Shown here piece by piece: positions 49,142 through 58,352 of a stretch of 64,000 nucleotides of DNA (within the stretch, counting starts at the first letter, position 1; each line of letters starts with the position of its first letter). Made by a program: the position numbers and the translations under genes. Below the pieces are notes generated by a model. That model ran no database searches, was not told the origin of the DNA, and saw nothing but the letters and a program-made list of their open reading frames with translations. The DNA comes from Jannaschia sp. W003 (GTDB lineage: Bacteria > Pseudomonadota > Alphaproteobacteria > Rhodobacterales > Rhodobacteraceae), in the NCBI RefSeq assembly GCF_025144335.1, contig NZ_CP083539.1, forward strand, positions 1,675,501-1,739,500, written 5' to 3'.

Positions 49142-50415
49142 GCCTGCGCGACCACCCGCTCCGCCAGCAGCTCGCCAACGAGCTGCACGCCCGGCCCTTC
49201 CCGACGCTGGAGGCGCCCTGCCGCGCCGCCTTCCTCGCCCTCGCGCCCGAGCGGGACGGGGCGGGGCGCGACCGGGCAGCGGAGCGGGCGCACCTCCTGG
49301 CCCTGCTCGACCGCTTCGGCGCCGACCACCCGCCGCCGGATGCCACCCACTTCTTCGGCCCCCTCGGGCGCCACCGGCTGAAGTGGGAGAGCCACACCGA
49401 GTTCGAGACCTACACGCTGTTCACCGACGGCGTGGCCGACCGACCCTTCGACCCCGCGTCGTTCGACGCGTTCCCCGCCGACTGGCTCGCCGCCGCCCCG
49501 GGCTGCCGCATCGCCTCGGCGCTGATCCGCGTGGAGGGGCCGGCACCCGAGGCGGAGGTCGCCGCCAAGCTCGCGGACTGGTTCGTGCCCGAGAGCCTCG
49601 CCGCCGCGGAGGTGCTCGGCGGCAGCGCGACGGTGGCGTCCGACTTCCGCATCGACGCGGGCGGCCACGTGCGGATCGCGGTGTTCGCCGCGGACGGCAC
49701 GGGCGCGCAGCGGGTGGGGCGCATCGTGCAGCGCCTCTGCGAGATCGAGGTCTACCGCACCCTCGCCATGCTCGCCTTGCCCGAGGCGCGGCGGCTGGGC
49801 GCCGAGGCCACCCGCCTCGACGGCGCGTTGTCCGGGGTGATCGAGAGCCTGCGCGCCGGCGAGGCCGAGACCGAAGGCGCCCTCGACGGCCTGCTCGCCA
49901 TCGGCTCGGAGCTGGAGACGATGCTGGCCCGCTCCGCCTTCCGCTTCGGCGCGCAGGAGGCCTACGAGGCGCTCGTGAACCAGCGCGTCTCGGTGCTGCG
50001 CGAGACGCGGCTGGGCGGGCGCCAGACGCTGGCCGAGTTCATGATGCGCCGCTTCGACCCGGCCATGCGGACCTGTCGCTCGACGCAAGCGCGGCTGGAG
50101 GCGCTGGCCGAGCGCGCGCGCAACGCGGGCGACCTCCTGTCCACCCGCGTCAACGTCGAGCGGGCGGCCCAGAACGCGGCGCTCCTGCGCTCCATGGACG
50201 CGCGCGCCGAGGCGGCGCTGCGGCTCCAGCGCACGGTGGAGGGACTGTCGGTGGTGGCGATCAGCTACTACGCCGTCAGCCTCGTGGGGTATCTCCTCTA
50301 CCCGGTCGCGGGACGGCTGGGGGTGCCCAAGGAGATGCTGCTGGCCGGGGCGGTGGTGCCGGTGGTGCTGCTGGTGTGGCTGGGGCTGCACGGGGTGCGG
50401 AAACGGATGGAGTAG
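49138..50415 (+). CDS. DUF3422 family membrane protein
   Basis: A 425-residue protein of the DUF3422 family, of unknown function. The conserved N-terminal LANELHARPFPTLEAPCRAA and FFGPLGRHRLKWESHTEFET motifs are present. The middle is helical, with an Arg/Glu-rich coiled region (about 310-370). Two membrane helices end the protein (VAISYYAVSLVGYLLYPVAG and MLLAGAVVPVVLLVWLGLHG). The start is a GTG at 49138 that overlaps the kynU stop (GTGA), implying coupled translation. It is probably an inner-membrane protein with a large cytosolic domain. Confidence 0.9.
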   Translation: MSLRDHPLRQQLANELHARPFPTLEAPCRAAFLALAPERDGAGRDRAAERAHLLALLDRFGADHPPPDATHFFGPLGRHRLKWESHTEFETYTLFTDGVADRPFDPASFDAFPADWLAAAPGCRIASALIRVEGPAPEAEVAAKLADWFVPESLAAAEVLGGSATVASDFRIDAGGHVRIAVFAADGTGAQRVGRIVQRLCEIEVYRTLAMLALPEARRLGAEATRLDGALSGVIESLRAGEAETEGALDGLLAIGSELETMLARSAFRFGAQEAYEALVNQRVSVLRETRLGGRQTLAEFMMRRFDPAMRTCRSTQARLEALAERARNAGDLLSTRVNVERAAQNAALLRSMDARAEAALRLQRTVEGLSVVAISYYAVSLVGYLLYPVAGRLGVPKEMLLAGAVVPVVLLVWLGLHGVRKRME

Positions 50416-50473
50416 GGGGCTCCGCCCCCCGCGCTTCGCGCGTCCCCCGAGGTACTTGCAGCAAGATGAGGGG
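50415..50473 (+). repeat. Family B two-hairpin element with CCCCGAGGTACTT core (copy 4)
   Basis: It starts at the stop of the DUF3422 gene. A GGGGGC/GCCCCC hairpin (50415-50429) and a CGCGC/GCGCG hairpin (50430-50442) precede CCCCGAGGTACTT (50445-50457) and an A/G-rich tail. The argB stop lies 11 bases further on the opposite strand. Confidence 0.8.
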
Positions 50474-50483
50474 CTTGCGAGCC

Positions 50484-51347
50484 TTACTTCAACCGGATCA
50501 GCGAGCCGGCGCCGTGGGAGGTGAACAGCTCGAGAAGCACGGCGTTGGGCACGCGGCCGTCGAGGATGACCACCGCGCGCGTCCCGGCCTCCAGCGCATC
50601 GAGCGCGGTCTGGGTCTTGGGGATCATGCCGCCGGCGATCACGCCCGCCTCGGTCATCTCGCGCACGCCCGCCGCCGTCAGCTCGGTGACGACCTGCCCG
50701 CTCGCGTCCTTCACGCCGGAGACGTCCGTCAGCAGCAGCAGGCGGTCCGCGTGGAGTGCGCCCGCGATGGCGCCGGCGGCGGTGTCGCCGTTGATGTTGT
50801 AGGTCTCGTCGTTCTCGCCGGTGCCGATGGGCGCGATCACGGGGATCATCTCATCGCGGAACAGGGAGTGGAGGAGGCGCGTGTCCACCTCCGACGGGGT
50901 GCCGACGAAGCCAAGCTCCGGGTCGTCCTGCCGACAGGTGATCATGTCGGCGTCCTTGCCGGTCAGGCCCACGGCCCGGCCCCCGGCGGTGTTGATCGCC
51001 TGCACGATGCGCTTGTTGACCTCGCCGCCCAGCACCATCTCGACCACGCGCAGGGTCTCGGCGTCGGTGACGCGCTTGCCGCGCACGAACCGCGACTCGA
51101 CGCCCAAGCGGGCCAGCAGCTCGTTGATCATCGGACCGCCGCCATGGACCACCACGGGGTTGATGCCCACGGTCCGCATCAGCACCACGTCGCGCGCGAA
51201 GCTCGCCATGCCCTCGTCGGAGCCCATAGCGTGGCCGCCGAGCTTGATGACCACGGTGGCGTCGTCGTAGCGGCGCAGGTAGGGGAGCGCCTCGTTCAGG
51301 GTTCGGGCGATAGCGGCGTTGTCGCGGGTCACGTCCTGGTTCCTCAT
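50484..51347 (-). CDS. argB: Acetylglutamate kinase
   Basis: Phosphorylates N-acetylglutamate in arginine synthesis; 287 residues. The phosphate-binding loops are [11 protein letters not shown] and [14 protein letters not shown]. Substrate and Mg contacts lie in [13 protein letters not shown] and [11 protein letters not shown]. The N-terminal helix ([18 protein letters not shown]) is typical of hexameric enzymes inhibited by arginine, so feedback control is likely. It ends the yidC-MOSC-engB-argB run, 18 bases after engB. The ATG at 51347 fits. Confidence 0.97.
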   Translation of the reverse strand: MRNQDVTRDNAAIARTLNEALPYLRRYDDATVVIKLGGHAMGSDEGMASFARDVVLMRTVGINPVVVHGGGPMINELLARLGVESRFVRGKRVTDAETLRVVEMVLGGEVNKRIVQAINTAGGRAVGLTGKDADMITCRQDDPELGFVGTPSEVDTRLLHSLFRDEMIPVIAPIGTGENDETYNINGDTAAGAIAGALHADRLLLLTDVSGVKDASGQVVTELTAAGVREMTEAGVIAGGMIPKTQTALDALEAGTRAVVILDGRVPNAVLLELFTSHGAGSLIRLK

Positions 51348-51365
51348 CGGGTTCTCCGGGGGCGG

Positions 51366-52016
51366 CTACTCGATGCCGGCGATGGCGGCGCGCAAGGTGG
51401 CCAATCCCCAGCCCTTCTCGGACGAGGTCACGATCAGCTCGGGGAAGGCGGCCGGGTGGCGGGCGAGCGCGGCGCGGGTCCGCTCCAGCGCGGCGGCGCG
51501 GTCGCGGTCCTTCACCTTGTCGGCCTTGGTTAGCACGGCCTGGAACGGCACGGCCGCGCGGTCGAGGAGCGACATGATCTCCTCGTCCACGGGCTTGGCG
51601 CCGTGGCGGCCGTCGATCAGCAGGAACGCGCGGCGCAAGCTGGCCCGCCCCGCGAGGTAGTCCTTGAGCAGCGCCTGCCACTTGGCGACCACGGCCACGG
51701 GCGCTTCGGCGTAGCCGTAGCCCGGCAGGTCCACGAGGTAGTGGCTGTCGGCCAGCGTGAAGAAATTGATCTCCTGCGTGCGGCCTGGCGTGTTCGAGGC
51801 CCGCGCCAGCGCCTTGCGGCCCGTGAGCGCGTTGATCAGCGTCGACTTGCCCACGTTGGAGCGGCCCGCGAAGCAGATCTCGGGGCGGTCGGCCGGCGGC
51901 AGGCCGTCCATCGCCACCACGCCCTTGAGGAAGTCCACCTCGCCCGCGAACAGCAGGCGGCCCCGCTCCTCGGCCATCGGCTCGGGCGCGGGCGCCTCGG
52001 GGAACGGGAGATTCAC
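51366..52016 (-). CDS. engB: Ribosome biogenesis GTP-binding protein EngB/YsxC/YihA
   Basis: An essential TrmE-Era-EngA-EngB-type GTPase for 50S assembly; 216 residues. G1 is GRSNVGKS (51-58), G2 lies in SNTPGRTQEINFF, G3 is DLPGYGYAEAP, G4 is TKADKVK and G5 is near TSSEKGWG. The start is a GTG at 52016 that overlaps the MOSC stop (GTGA). An internal ATG at codon 14 is possible but leaves a less typical N terminus. Confidence 0.95.
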   Translation of the reverse strand: MNLPFPEAPAPEPMAEERGRLLFAGEVDFLKGVVAMDGLPPADRPEICFAGRSNVGKSTLINALTGRKALARASNTPGRTQEINFFTLADSHYLVDLPGYGYAEAPVAVVAKWQALLKDYLAGRASLRRAFLLIDGRHGAKPVDEEIMSLLDRAAVPFQAVLTKADKVKDRDRAAALERTRAALARHPAAFPELIVTSSEKGWGLATLRAAIAGIE

Positions 52017-52744
52017 GCCGCCACCCGGTCGCCGACCGCGACCCGGCCGGGCGCCACGCATTCGAGGTAGACGCCGAAGTCGCGGTGGCCCCAGTGCGCG
52101 AGGGCGTCCAGGGTCGCGGCATCGCGGCGGCCGGTCTCGGGGTTCGCCTCGGTGGCGCGGCAGCGGGTGATCGGCTCGGCCACGCGGAAGCGCGCGGTGC
52201 CGATCGAGACCTCGCGGCCCACCCACTCCCACTCCTGCCAGGGACCCTCGCCCTCGAACCAGACGTTGCCGCGCCAGCGATGGGGCGAGAGGGCGTGGCC
52301 CACGCACCCTTCCACCGCCCGGTGCGAGGCTGCGTTCATGAGCGAGATCGACGCGAAGTCGCTGTCGGTCATGCCCCGCGCGCCGGCGCGCACGATCCGG
52401 GCCGGCGCGGCGCGGCCCGGCTCCACCGTGGGTGCGATCCACGCAAGGTAGCGGTCCGCCTCCGCGTCCGGGTCGAAGCGCAAGTCGGCGAGGTTGGGAT
52501 GGCGCAGGGTGACTGTGCCGTCCTCGTGGCTCTCGGCCTCGATGGCCATGAGCGCGGGCGCCTTGGCGCAGCGATGAAAGTTCGTACAGGGCGACCACGC
52601 TCCGTCCGGGGCCTGCGCCGCCTCGTGGGCCACCGCCCAGCGGCGGTCGCCGGGCACGGTGCCGCCCGCCTCGACCTCGAAGGCGGGCAGGGGCTCGCGC
52701 CCGTGCGACTTGATCGGGTGGCGCCAGAGGCTGGCGACCCTCAT
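52013..52744 (-). CDS. MOSC domain-containing protein
   Basis: A 243-residue protein with an N-terminal MOSC_N-type beta barrel (RVASLWRHPIKSHGREPL) and a MOSC domain from about residue 110 (SLMNAASHRAVEG, then WRGNVWFEG and EPITRCRATEANPETGRRD with the conserved Cys). MOSC proteins carry molybdenum-cofactor or sulfur chemistry, for example N-hydroxylated compound reduction; the exact role is unknown. It sits in the yidC-engB run through ATGA and GTGA overlaps, an order recurring in related bacteria. Confidence 0.9.
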   Translation of the reverse strand: MRVASLWRHPIKSHGREPLPAFEVEAGGTVPGDRRWAVAHEAAQAPDGAWSPCTNFHRCAKAPALMAIEAESHEDGTVTLRHPNLADLRFDPDAEADRYLAWIAPTVEPGRAAPARIVRAGARGMTDSDFASISLMNAASHRAVEGCVGHALSPHRWRGNVWFEGEGPWQEWEWVGREVSIGTARFRVAEPITRCRATEANPETGRRDAATLDALAHWGHRDFGVYLECVAPGRVAVGDRVAA

Positions 52745-54597
52745 TTTCCGCTCGGCGGCTTGGAGGCGTTGGCCGCCTCGGGCTTGCGGCGGAAGCTGCG
52801 GCGGATGTTGCCGAAGAGGTCGGGCTTGGCGCCGTGGGAGCGCATGATGGCGTACTGCTGAATGAAGGTCAGCGTGTTGTTGGCGATCCAGTAGACGATC
52901 AGGCCCGAGGCGAAGCCGCCGAGCATGAACATGAAGACCCACGGCAGCCACGCGAAGATCATCGCCTGCGTCGCATCCGTGGGGGCCGGGTTCAGCTTCT
53001 GCTGCAGCCACATGGAGATGCCCAAGAGGATCGGCAGGATGCCGATGAACACGAGCGCCAGGATCGAGCCGGGGTCGGGCACGTCGAAGGGTAGCAGCCC
53101 GAAGAGGTTCGCGATCGAGGTCGGGTCGGGGGCCGAGAGGTCCTGGAAGGGGCCGAAGAACGGCGCGTGCCGCAGCTCCAGGGTGACGAAGATCACCTTG
53201 TAGAGGCTGAAGAAGATCGGGATCTGCATCAGGATCGGCAGGCAGCCTGCGGCCGGGTTCACCTTGTTGGTCTTGTAAAGCTCCATCATGCCCTGCTGGA
53301 GCTTCTGGCGATCCTCGCCCACGCGCTCCTTGAGCTTCTCCATCTCGGGCTGAAGCTCCTTCATGCGCGCCATGGAGACGTAGCTCTTGTAGGCTAGGGG
53401 CAGCAGGATGGCCTTGATCCCGAGGGTCAGCACGATGATCGCGATGCCCATGTTGCCGATGGCGCCGTTCAGGAAGTGCAGGGCGATGAAGATCGGCTTG
53501 GTGAGGAAGTAGAACCAGCCCCAGTCGATGGAGTCGACGAAACCCTCGACGCCCTCCTCGTTCTGGTAACGGCGGATCGTCTCCCACTCCTTGGCGCCCG
53601 CGAAGAGGCGTGAGGTGGAGGCGCCGGTGGCGCCGGGGGCGATCTCGATGGCGGGCAGGCGCTGCTCGGTCTGGTAGATGTCGGCGCGGTCCACGTACTT
53701 GACCACCTGCGCGAAGGGCGCGCCGACGGGCGGGATCAGGGTCGCCATCCAGTACTTGTCGGTGAAGCCGATCCAGCCGTCGGCGGCCACCTCGACGCGC
53801 TCCACGCGCCCGCCCTCCGCGGCGACGGGGTCGAGGTCGGTCATGTCGTCGTAGTCGAGCTCGGTCAGCTCGCCGTCGGCGCGCGCGACCACGCCCTCGT
53901 GGAGGATGAAGAAGTTCACCGTGTCGGGCTCGCCGTGGCGGGCCACGAGACCGTAGGGCGCCAGACGCACGGGCGCGTCGGTCCCGTTGAGCACCGCCTG
54001 CTCGACGGTGAACATGTAGTCCTCGTCCACGGAGATGGTGCGCTGGAAGGTCAGGCCCGCGCCGTTGTCCCACTGCAGCACCACGGGCGCGCCGGGGGCG
54101 AGGGTGCCCCCTTGCGCCAGCGTCCATTCGGACGTGGGCGCGGGCACGGCGTCGAAGGCGAGGTCGCCCGCGGGCACCCAGCCGTGGAGCGCGTAGTAGG
54201 CCTCCGGGCCGCCGGCGGGGGAGAGGAGCGTGACGATCGGCGAGTCCTCGTCGAGGGTCTCGCGGTAGTCCTTGAGGGCAATGTCGTCGATGCGCCCGCC
54301 GCGCAAGCTGATGGAGCCGGTGAGGCGCGGCGTGTCCACGGGCACGCGGGGCGACGCGGCCACGGCGGCGTCGCGGGTGTCGGTGGTGGGCACGATGGCG
54401 GGCGCGCCGGGGATCGCGGCGTCGGGCGCGGCGGCCGAGGGCGGCGTGGCGAGCCCGCCGTCGGGGATGCCGTCGGAGGTGTCGTCCACGGCGACGTCCG
54501 GCGAGCGCTGCTCGGGCGGGAACAGGACCATCCACACGAGGATCACCAGCGCCGAGAGCACGGTCGCGAGGATGAGGTTCTTGTTCTGGTCGTCCAT
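52741..54597 (-). CDS. yidC: Membrane protein insertase YidC
   Basis: Inserts and folds inner-membrane proteins with or without Sec; 618 residues. The N-terminal helix (LILATVLSALVILVWMVLFP) is followed by a large periplasmic beta domain (about 60-360), as in Gram-negative YidC, then five core helices (FLTKPIFIALHFLNGAIG, ITRLAYKSY-like loop with MARMKELQPEMEKLKER, AAGCLPILMQIPIFFSLYKV) and a basic tail (RSFRRKPEAANASKPPSGK). It ends in an ATGA overlap with the MOSC gene. The upstream rpmH-rnpA pair, usual in many bacteria, is missing; an EAL gene lies there instead. Confidence 0.97.
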   Translation of the reverse strand: MDDQNKNLILATVLSALVILVWMVLFPPEQRSPDVAVDDTSDGIPDGGLATPPSAAAPDAAIPGAPAIVPTTDTRDAAVAASPRVPVDTPRLTGSISLRGGRIDDIALKDYRETLDEDSPIVTLLSPAGGPEAYYALHGWVPAGDLAFDAVPAPTSEWTLAQGGTLAPGAPVVLQWDNGAGLTFQRTISVDEDYMFTVEQAVLNGTDAPVRLAPYGLVARHGEPDTVNFFILHEGVVARADGELTELDYDDMTDLDPVAAEGGRVERVEVAADGWIGFTDKYWMATLIPPVGAPFAQVVKYVDRADIYQTEQRLPAIEIAPGATGASTSRLFAGAKEWETIRRYQNEEGVEGFVDSIDWGWFYFLTKPIFIALHFLNGAIGNMGIAIIVLTLGIKAILLPLAYKSYVSMARMKELQPEMEKLKERVGEDRQKLQQGMMELYKTNKVNPAAGCLPILMQIPIFFSLYKVIFVTLELRHAPFFGPFQDLSAPDPTSIANLFGLLPFDVPDPGSILALVFIGILPILLGISMWLQQKLNPAPTDATQAMIFAWLPWVFMFMLGGFASGLIVYWIANNTLTFIQQYAIMRSHGAKPDLFGNIRRSFRRKPEAANASKPPSGK

Positions 54598-54810
54598 GCG
54601 GCCGGGCCCTTGACGATGTCGGGAGGTCGGGCGGCGTTTGACAGGCGCGGCGGGCGGAGGTCAAGGGCAGCCGGGGGCGGGGGGCGGTGGGCCGGGACGC
54701 GACGGACCGCACCCCGACCCCCCGATCCGGCATGGGGGCGGAGGCGGCATCGGGCCTGCGGGGGCCTTCGCCATCTCGTATATCCGGCCCGCCCCGGCGC
54801 GCCTGCGGTT

Positions 54811-56394
54811 TCAGGCCGTGCCGTGGGGGCGCACCTCGGCGAGGCAGGGGCGCGCAGGGCTGCGATTGCGCGCCCACGCGAGCGTGGCGGCCAGCGGCAT
54901 TGGCCGGGCGATCGCGTATCCCTGAAGCTGCCGGCATCCCATCTCGGCCAGCACCTCGGCCTGCGCCTCGGTCTCCACGCCCTCGGCGAGCGTGTCGATC
55001 CCCATCTCGGCGGCGAGGCCGAGGATCGCCGCGACGATGCGCCGGGTCTCGGGGTCGCGCTCGATGCCGGCCACGAAGCTGCGGTCGATCTTGATGCGGT
55101 GCGCGCCGAAGCGGGCGATCTGGCGGATCGCCGCCGCCCCGGTCCCGAAGTCGTCGAGGTCGAGGCGCAGGCCGGCCGCGCGCAGGGACCGAAGGTTGCG
55201 CAGGACCACGTCGTCCGCGTCCTCCGCCGTGACGGTCTCGAGGATCTCCACCGCGATGCGCTCGGGAGGCAGGCCGCAGCGGTCGATCTCCCAGACGAAG
55301 CGGTCGGCGAGGTGGGGGTCGCGCAGCTCCGCCTTGGAGACGTTGATGCCGACCTGTTCGACCCCGAAGCCCGCGTCGTCCCACGCCTCCAGCGCGGCGA
55401 GGGCATCGCGCAGCACCCGCTCGCCCAGGGCTGCATCGAGGCCAGCGACCCCGATGGCGGGAAGGAAGCGCGCTGGGGGCAGGACGCCCAAGTCCGGGTG
55501 GTGCCAGCGGACCAGCGCCTCCATGCCGGCGAGGCGGCGGGTGCGAGCGTCCACCTGGGGCTGGAACCAGGCGCGGATCTCGCCGCTCTCGAGGGCCGGG
55601 CCGACCTGGCGGGCGAGGCGGTGCCCGGTCTCCTCTTCGCGGCGCAGCTCGGGCGTGAAGACGCGCGCGGCGCCGGCCTCGTGGCGGATCGCCTCGCGCA
55701 GCGCGCAGGACGCGGCCGACAACAGTGCCGCGCCGTCGGGACGGGGCGCCATGGCGCCCGTGCAGATGCCGACATGGCTGGCGAGGTGGAATGCCCGGCC
55801 GTCGATCGACAAGGGCTCGGCCACCGCCGCCTGCATCCGGTCGGCCACGCCGAGCACCACGTCGAGGTCGACCCGCCGGGCGGGGTGGAGCACCGCGGCG
55901 ACCGTGCGGTCGCCGAGGCGGAACACCGCGTCCCGCTCCCGCAGGGCGGCGGCGACGCGGTCGCGCAGGAGGATCATCGCACGCTCCGCCTCGGCGTCGG
56001 TCCAGCCGGCGGAGTGCACCGGTTCGGTGATCTGTAAGAGGAGCGCGGCGGTGGCGCGCCCCGTCCGGGCGTCGTGGTCGAGGCGGGCGGCGGCCACGGC
56101 TTCCGCCTCGGGGCGCGTCAGCACGGCGCCGGCGGCGGCGAGCTCTCCGGCGGGACGGCGGAGGCGGGCGGCGAGGGCCTGCGCCGGCGGCGCCGCGAGG
56201 GCCGCGAGGATGCCCGCCATCGGGTGCCCTGCGGCATGGAGCGCGACGGCGGCTGCGGCGCAGGCGGGCCAGACCAGCAGCGGGGCCGCGCCGCCCACGG
56301 GCCGCAGGACCGCGTCGGTGCGGGCCAGCGTCCGGAGCCGCGCGGCCAGTCGCGGCGCGGACGCGGGGGGCATCGGTGGCTGAGCATCGGTCAT
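54811..56394 (-). CDS. c-di-GMP phosphodiesterase with degenerate GGDEF and intact EAL domain
   Basis: A 527-residue signalling protein. Two hydrophobic stretches (36-52 and 59-76) likely anchor it in the inner membrane. A GGDEF-like domain (about 100-250) has LGDR in place of GGDEF at 160-163, so it is not a cyclase. The EAL domain (about 260-520) keeps MEALVRW (Glu292), INVSK (Asn351), VEILET (Glu383), DLDDFGTG (Asp414, Asp415), RIKIDRSF (Lys435) and LAEGVETEAQ, so it should hydrolyse c-di-GMP. The ATG at 56394 has GGAGG upstream. It is transcribed alone. Confidence 0.92.
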   Translation of the reverse strand: MTDAQPPMPPASAPRLAARLRTLARTDAVLRPVGGAAPLLVWPACAAAAVALHAAGHPMAGILAALAAPPAQALAARLRRPAGELAAAGAVLTRPEAEAVAAARLDHDARTGRATAALLLQITEPVHSAGWTDAEAERAMILLRDRVAAALRERDAVFRLGDRTVAAVLHPARRVDLDVVLGVADRMQAAVAEPLSIDGRAFHLASHVGICTGAMAPRPDGAALLSAASCALREAIRHEAGAARVFTPELRREEETGHRLARQVGPALESGEIRAWFQPQVDARTRRLAGMEALVRWHHPDLGVLPPARFLPAIGVAGLDAALGERVLRDALAALEAWDDAGFGVEQVGINVSKAELRDPHLADRFVWEIDRCGLPPERIAVEILETVTAEDADDVVLRNLRSLRAAGLRLDLDDFGTGAAAIRQIARFGAHRIKIDRSFVAGIERDPETRRIVAAILGLAAEMGIDTLAEGVETEAQAEVLAEMGCRQLQGYAIARPMPLAATLAWARNRSPARPCLAEVRPHGTA

Positions 56395-56514
56395 CGTCGA
56401 ACCTCCGTCGCGGCGCGCGATGCATAGCGAACGAAAGGTGACCGACAGGTTAAGCGTCCCGGCGGCGATGCCGAGGATTCGCCGGGACGAGGCGCCCTCG
56501 GGGCGCAGCCAGCC

Positions 56515-57309
56515 CTAGTCGCGGGTGCGGATCACGTCCGCGAAGCGCTCGAAGATCGCGCCGCTGCCGGCGACGAGATGGCCGTCCTCCAGGAGCGACT
56601 GCCCCTCGCGTATCGGCTGCACGAAGCCGCCCGCCTCGCGCACGATCAGGATGCCCGCGGCGATGTCCCAGGGGTGCAGCCCGCGCTCCCAGTAGCCGTC
56701 GTAGCGGCCCGCGGCCACGTAGGCGAGGTCCAGGGCGGCGGCGCCCCAGCGGCGCACCCCGGCGCAGGCGGGCGAGAGGCGCCCGAGATCCCTGAGCGTC
56801 GCGGGCAGGTACTTCGAGGCGGCGAAGGGGATGCCGGTGGCGAACACCGCCTCGTGCATCGCGGTGCGGCCCGAGACGCGCAGGCGGTTGCGGTCGCCGA
56901 GCCACGCGCCGGCGCCCTTCTCGGCCACGAACAGCTCGTCCTTGGCGGGGTCGTAGATCACGCCCGAGACGACCTCGCCCTTGTGCTCCAGCGCGATCGA
57001 AACGGCCCAGTGGGGCATGCCGTGCAGGTAGTTCGTGGTGCCGTCCAGCGGGTCCACGATCCAGCGGCGGGTGGGGTCGGTGCCCTTCGTCTCGCCGGAC
57101 TCCTCGCCGAGCCAGCCGTAGTTCGGGCGGGCCTCCATGAGTTCCGCGCGGATGATGTCCTCGGCGGCGCGGTCGGCGCGGCTGACGAAGTCGCCGGGGC
57201 CCTTCGTGCCGACCTGAAGGTTCTCGACTTCGCGGAAGTCCTTCACGAGGCTGCGGCCCGCCTTGCGGGCGGCCTTGATCATGACGTTCAGGTTCGCGCT
57301 GCCCTGCAT
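56515..57309 (-). CDS. suhB: Inositol monophosphatase family protein
   Basis: A Mg-dependent phosphatase of 264 residues acting on inositol monophosphate or similar sugars, and often linked to rRNA transcription as SuhB. Metal-site motifs are LGEESGE, WIVDPLDGTTNYLHG and the C-terminal HPWDIAAGILIVREAGG. The N-terminal half has the usual GDFVSRADRAAEDII. The ATG at 57309 opens MQGSANLNVMIKAAR. It lies between the EAL gene and metR, transcribed in their direction. Confidence 0.94.
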   Translation of the reverse strand: MQGSANLNVMIKAARKAGRSLVKDFREVENLQVGTKGPGDFVSRADRAAEDIIRAELMEARPNYGWLGEESGETKGTDPTRRWIVDPLDGTTNYLHGMPHWAVSIALEHKGEVVSGVIYDPAKDELFVAEKGAGAWLGDRNRLRVSGRTAMHEAVFATGIPFAASKYLPATLRDLGRLSPACAGVRRWGAAALDLAYVAAGRYDGYWERGLHPWDIAAGILIVREAGGFVQPIREGQSLLEDGHLVAGSGAIFERFADVIRTRD

Positions 57310-57375
57310 GGCCGGTGCCCCTCGCTGTTCAGGGCGCCCCCCTACAGGCGGGGCCGGGCGAGGGAAAGGCCGTGC

Positions 57376-58302
57376 TCACGCGCCCTCGGTCGCGCGCCGC
57401 TGCAGCTTCACCGGCTCGGAGCGCATCAGGCGCAGCACGTGGGCCATGAAGGGTTTGGCAGCATCGACCTCGCGCACGGCGGCATAGAGGCGGCGCGTCA
57501 CGCCCCCCTCCGTGAGCGGCCGGGTCACGTAATCGGAATTGTAGCGCACCTCGCGCACCACCCAGTCGGGCAGGACGCTCACGCCGCGGTTCGAGGCCAC
57601 TAGGAGCAGGATCACCGCCGTCAGCTCCACCTGCCGCACCGAGGCCGGCTCCACGCCCGCGGGCATCAGCAGCTGCGAGAACACGTCGAGGCGGGGGCGG
57701 TCCACGGGGTAGGTGATGAGGCACTCGTCGCGGAAGTCCTCGGCCTCGACGTAAGGTTTCCCGGCCAGCGGGTGCGCGGAGGAGGCCAGGAACACCGGCT
57801 CGTAGTCGAAGAGGGGCGCGAACTCGACGCCCGGCAGCGCCTCGGGGTCCGAGGACACCACCAGGTCCACCTCCTCGCGCTCCAGCGCGGGCAGGGCCTG
57901 GAACTGGAGCCCGGGGCGGATGTCCACGTCCACGTCGGGCCAGGCGCGGCGGAACTGCTCCAGCACCGGGAAGAGCCACTCGAAGCAGGCATGGCACTCG
58001 ATGGCGATGTGCAGACGCCCGGTGCGGCCCGAGCGGAGGGCCGAGAAGTCCTGCTCCACGGCCTCGAGCTGCGGCAGCACCTGCTCGGCCAGCCGCAGGA
58101 GGCGGTGGCCGGCGGGCGAGAGCTTCAGCGGCTTGGAGCGGCGCACGAAGAGCGGCACGCCGATCTGCTCCTCCAGCCCCTTCACCTGATGGCTCAGCGC
58201 CGACTGGGTGATGTTGAGGCGATCGGCCGCACGGGCGAGGCCGCCCGCCTCGTGCACGGCGCGGATGGTGCGGAGATGGCGGAATTCGAGGTGCAGCTTC
58301 AC
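57376..58302 (-). CDS. metR: LysR-family regulator, MetR-like
   Basis: A 308-residue LysR-type activator. The helix-turn-helix at residues 5-65 reads LRTIRAVHEAGGLARAADRL then NITQSALSHQVKGLEEQIG; a substrate-binding domain follows from about 90 (RLHIAIECHACFEWLFPVLE). It diverges from metF, the arrangement of MetR with methionine genes, and homocysteine is the usual co-inducer. The start is a GTG at 58302; no ATG lies in position. A TGAG-N5-CTCA site is found between the genes. Confidence 0.93.
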   Translation of the reverse strand: MKLHLEFRHLRTIRAVHEAGGLARAADRLNITQSALSHQVKGLEEQIGVPLFVRRSKPLKLSPAGHRLLRLAEQVLPQLEAVEQDFSALRSGRTGRLHIAIECHACFEWLFPVLEQFRRAWPDVDVDIRPGLQFQALPALEREEVDLVVSSDPEALPGVEFAPLFDYEPVFLASSAHPLAGKPYVEAEDFRDECLITYPVDRPRLDVFSQLLMPAGVEPASVRQVELTAVILLLVASNRGVSVLPDWVVREVRYNSDYVTRPLTEGGVTRRLYAAVREVDAAKPFMAHVLRLMRSEPVKLQRRATEGA

Positions 58303-58339
58303 GGAATGCGCGTCCCGTTCATGATCGTGTTGAGGATTA

Positions 58340-58352
58340 TGAGCCTGTCTCA
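58340..58352. promoter_or_regulatory. Candidate MetR site TGAG-CCTGT-CTCA
   Basis: A perfect 4+5+4 inverted repeat in the 99-base metR-metF gap, with the same spacing as the known MetR pattern TGAA-N5-TTCA. It is placed 49 bases before the metF start. Confidence 0.55.
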
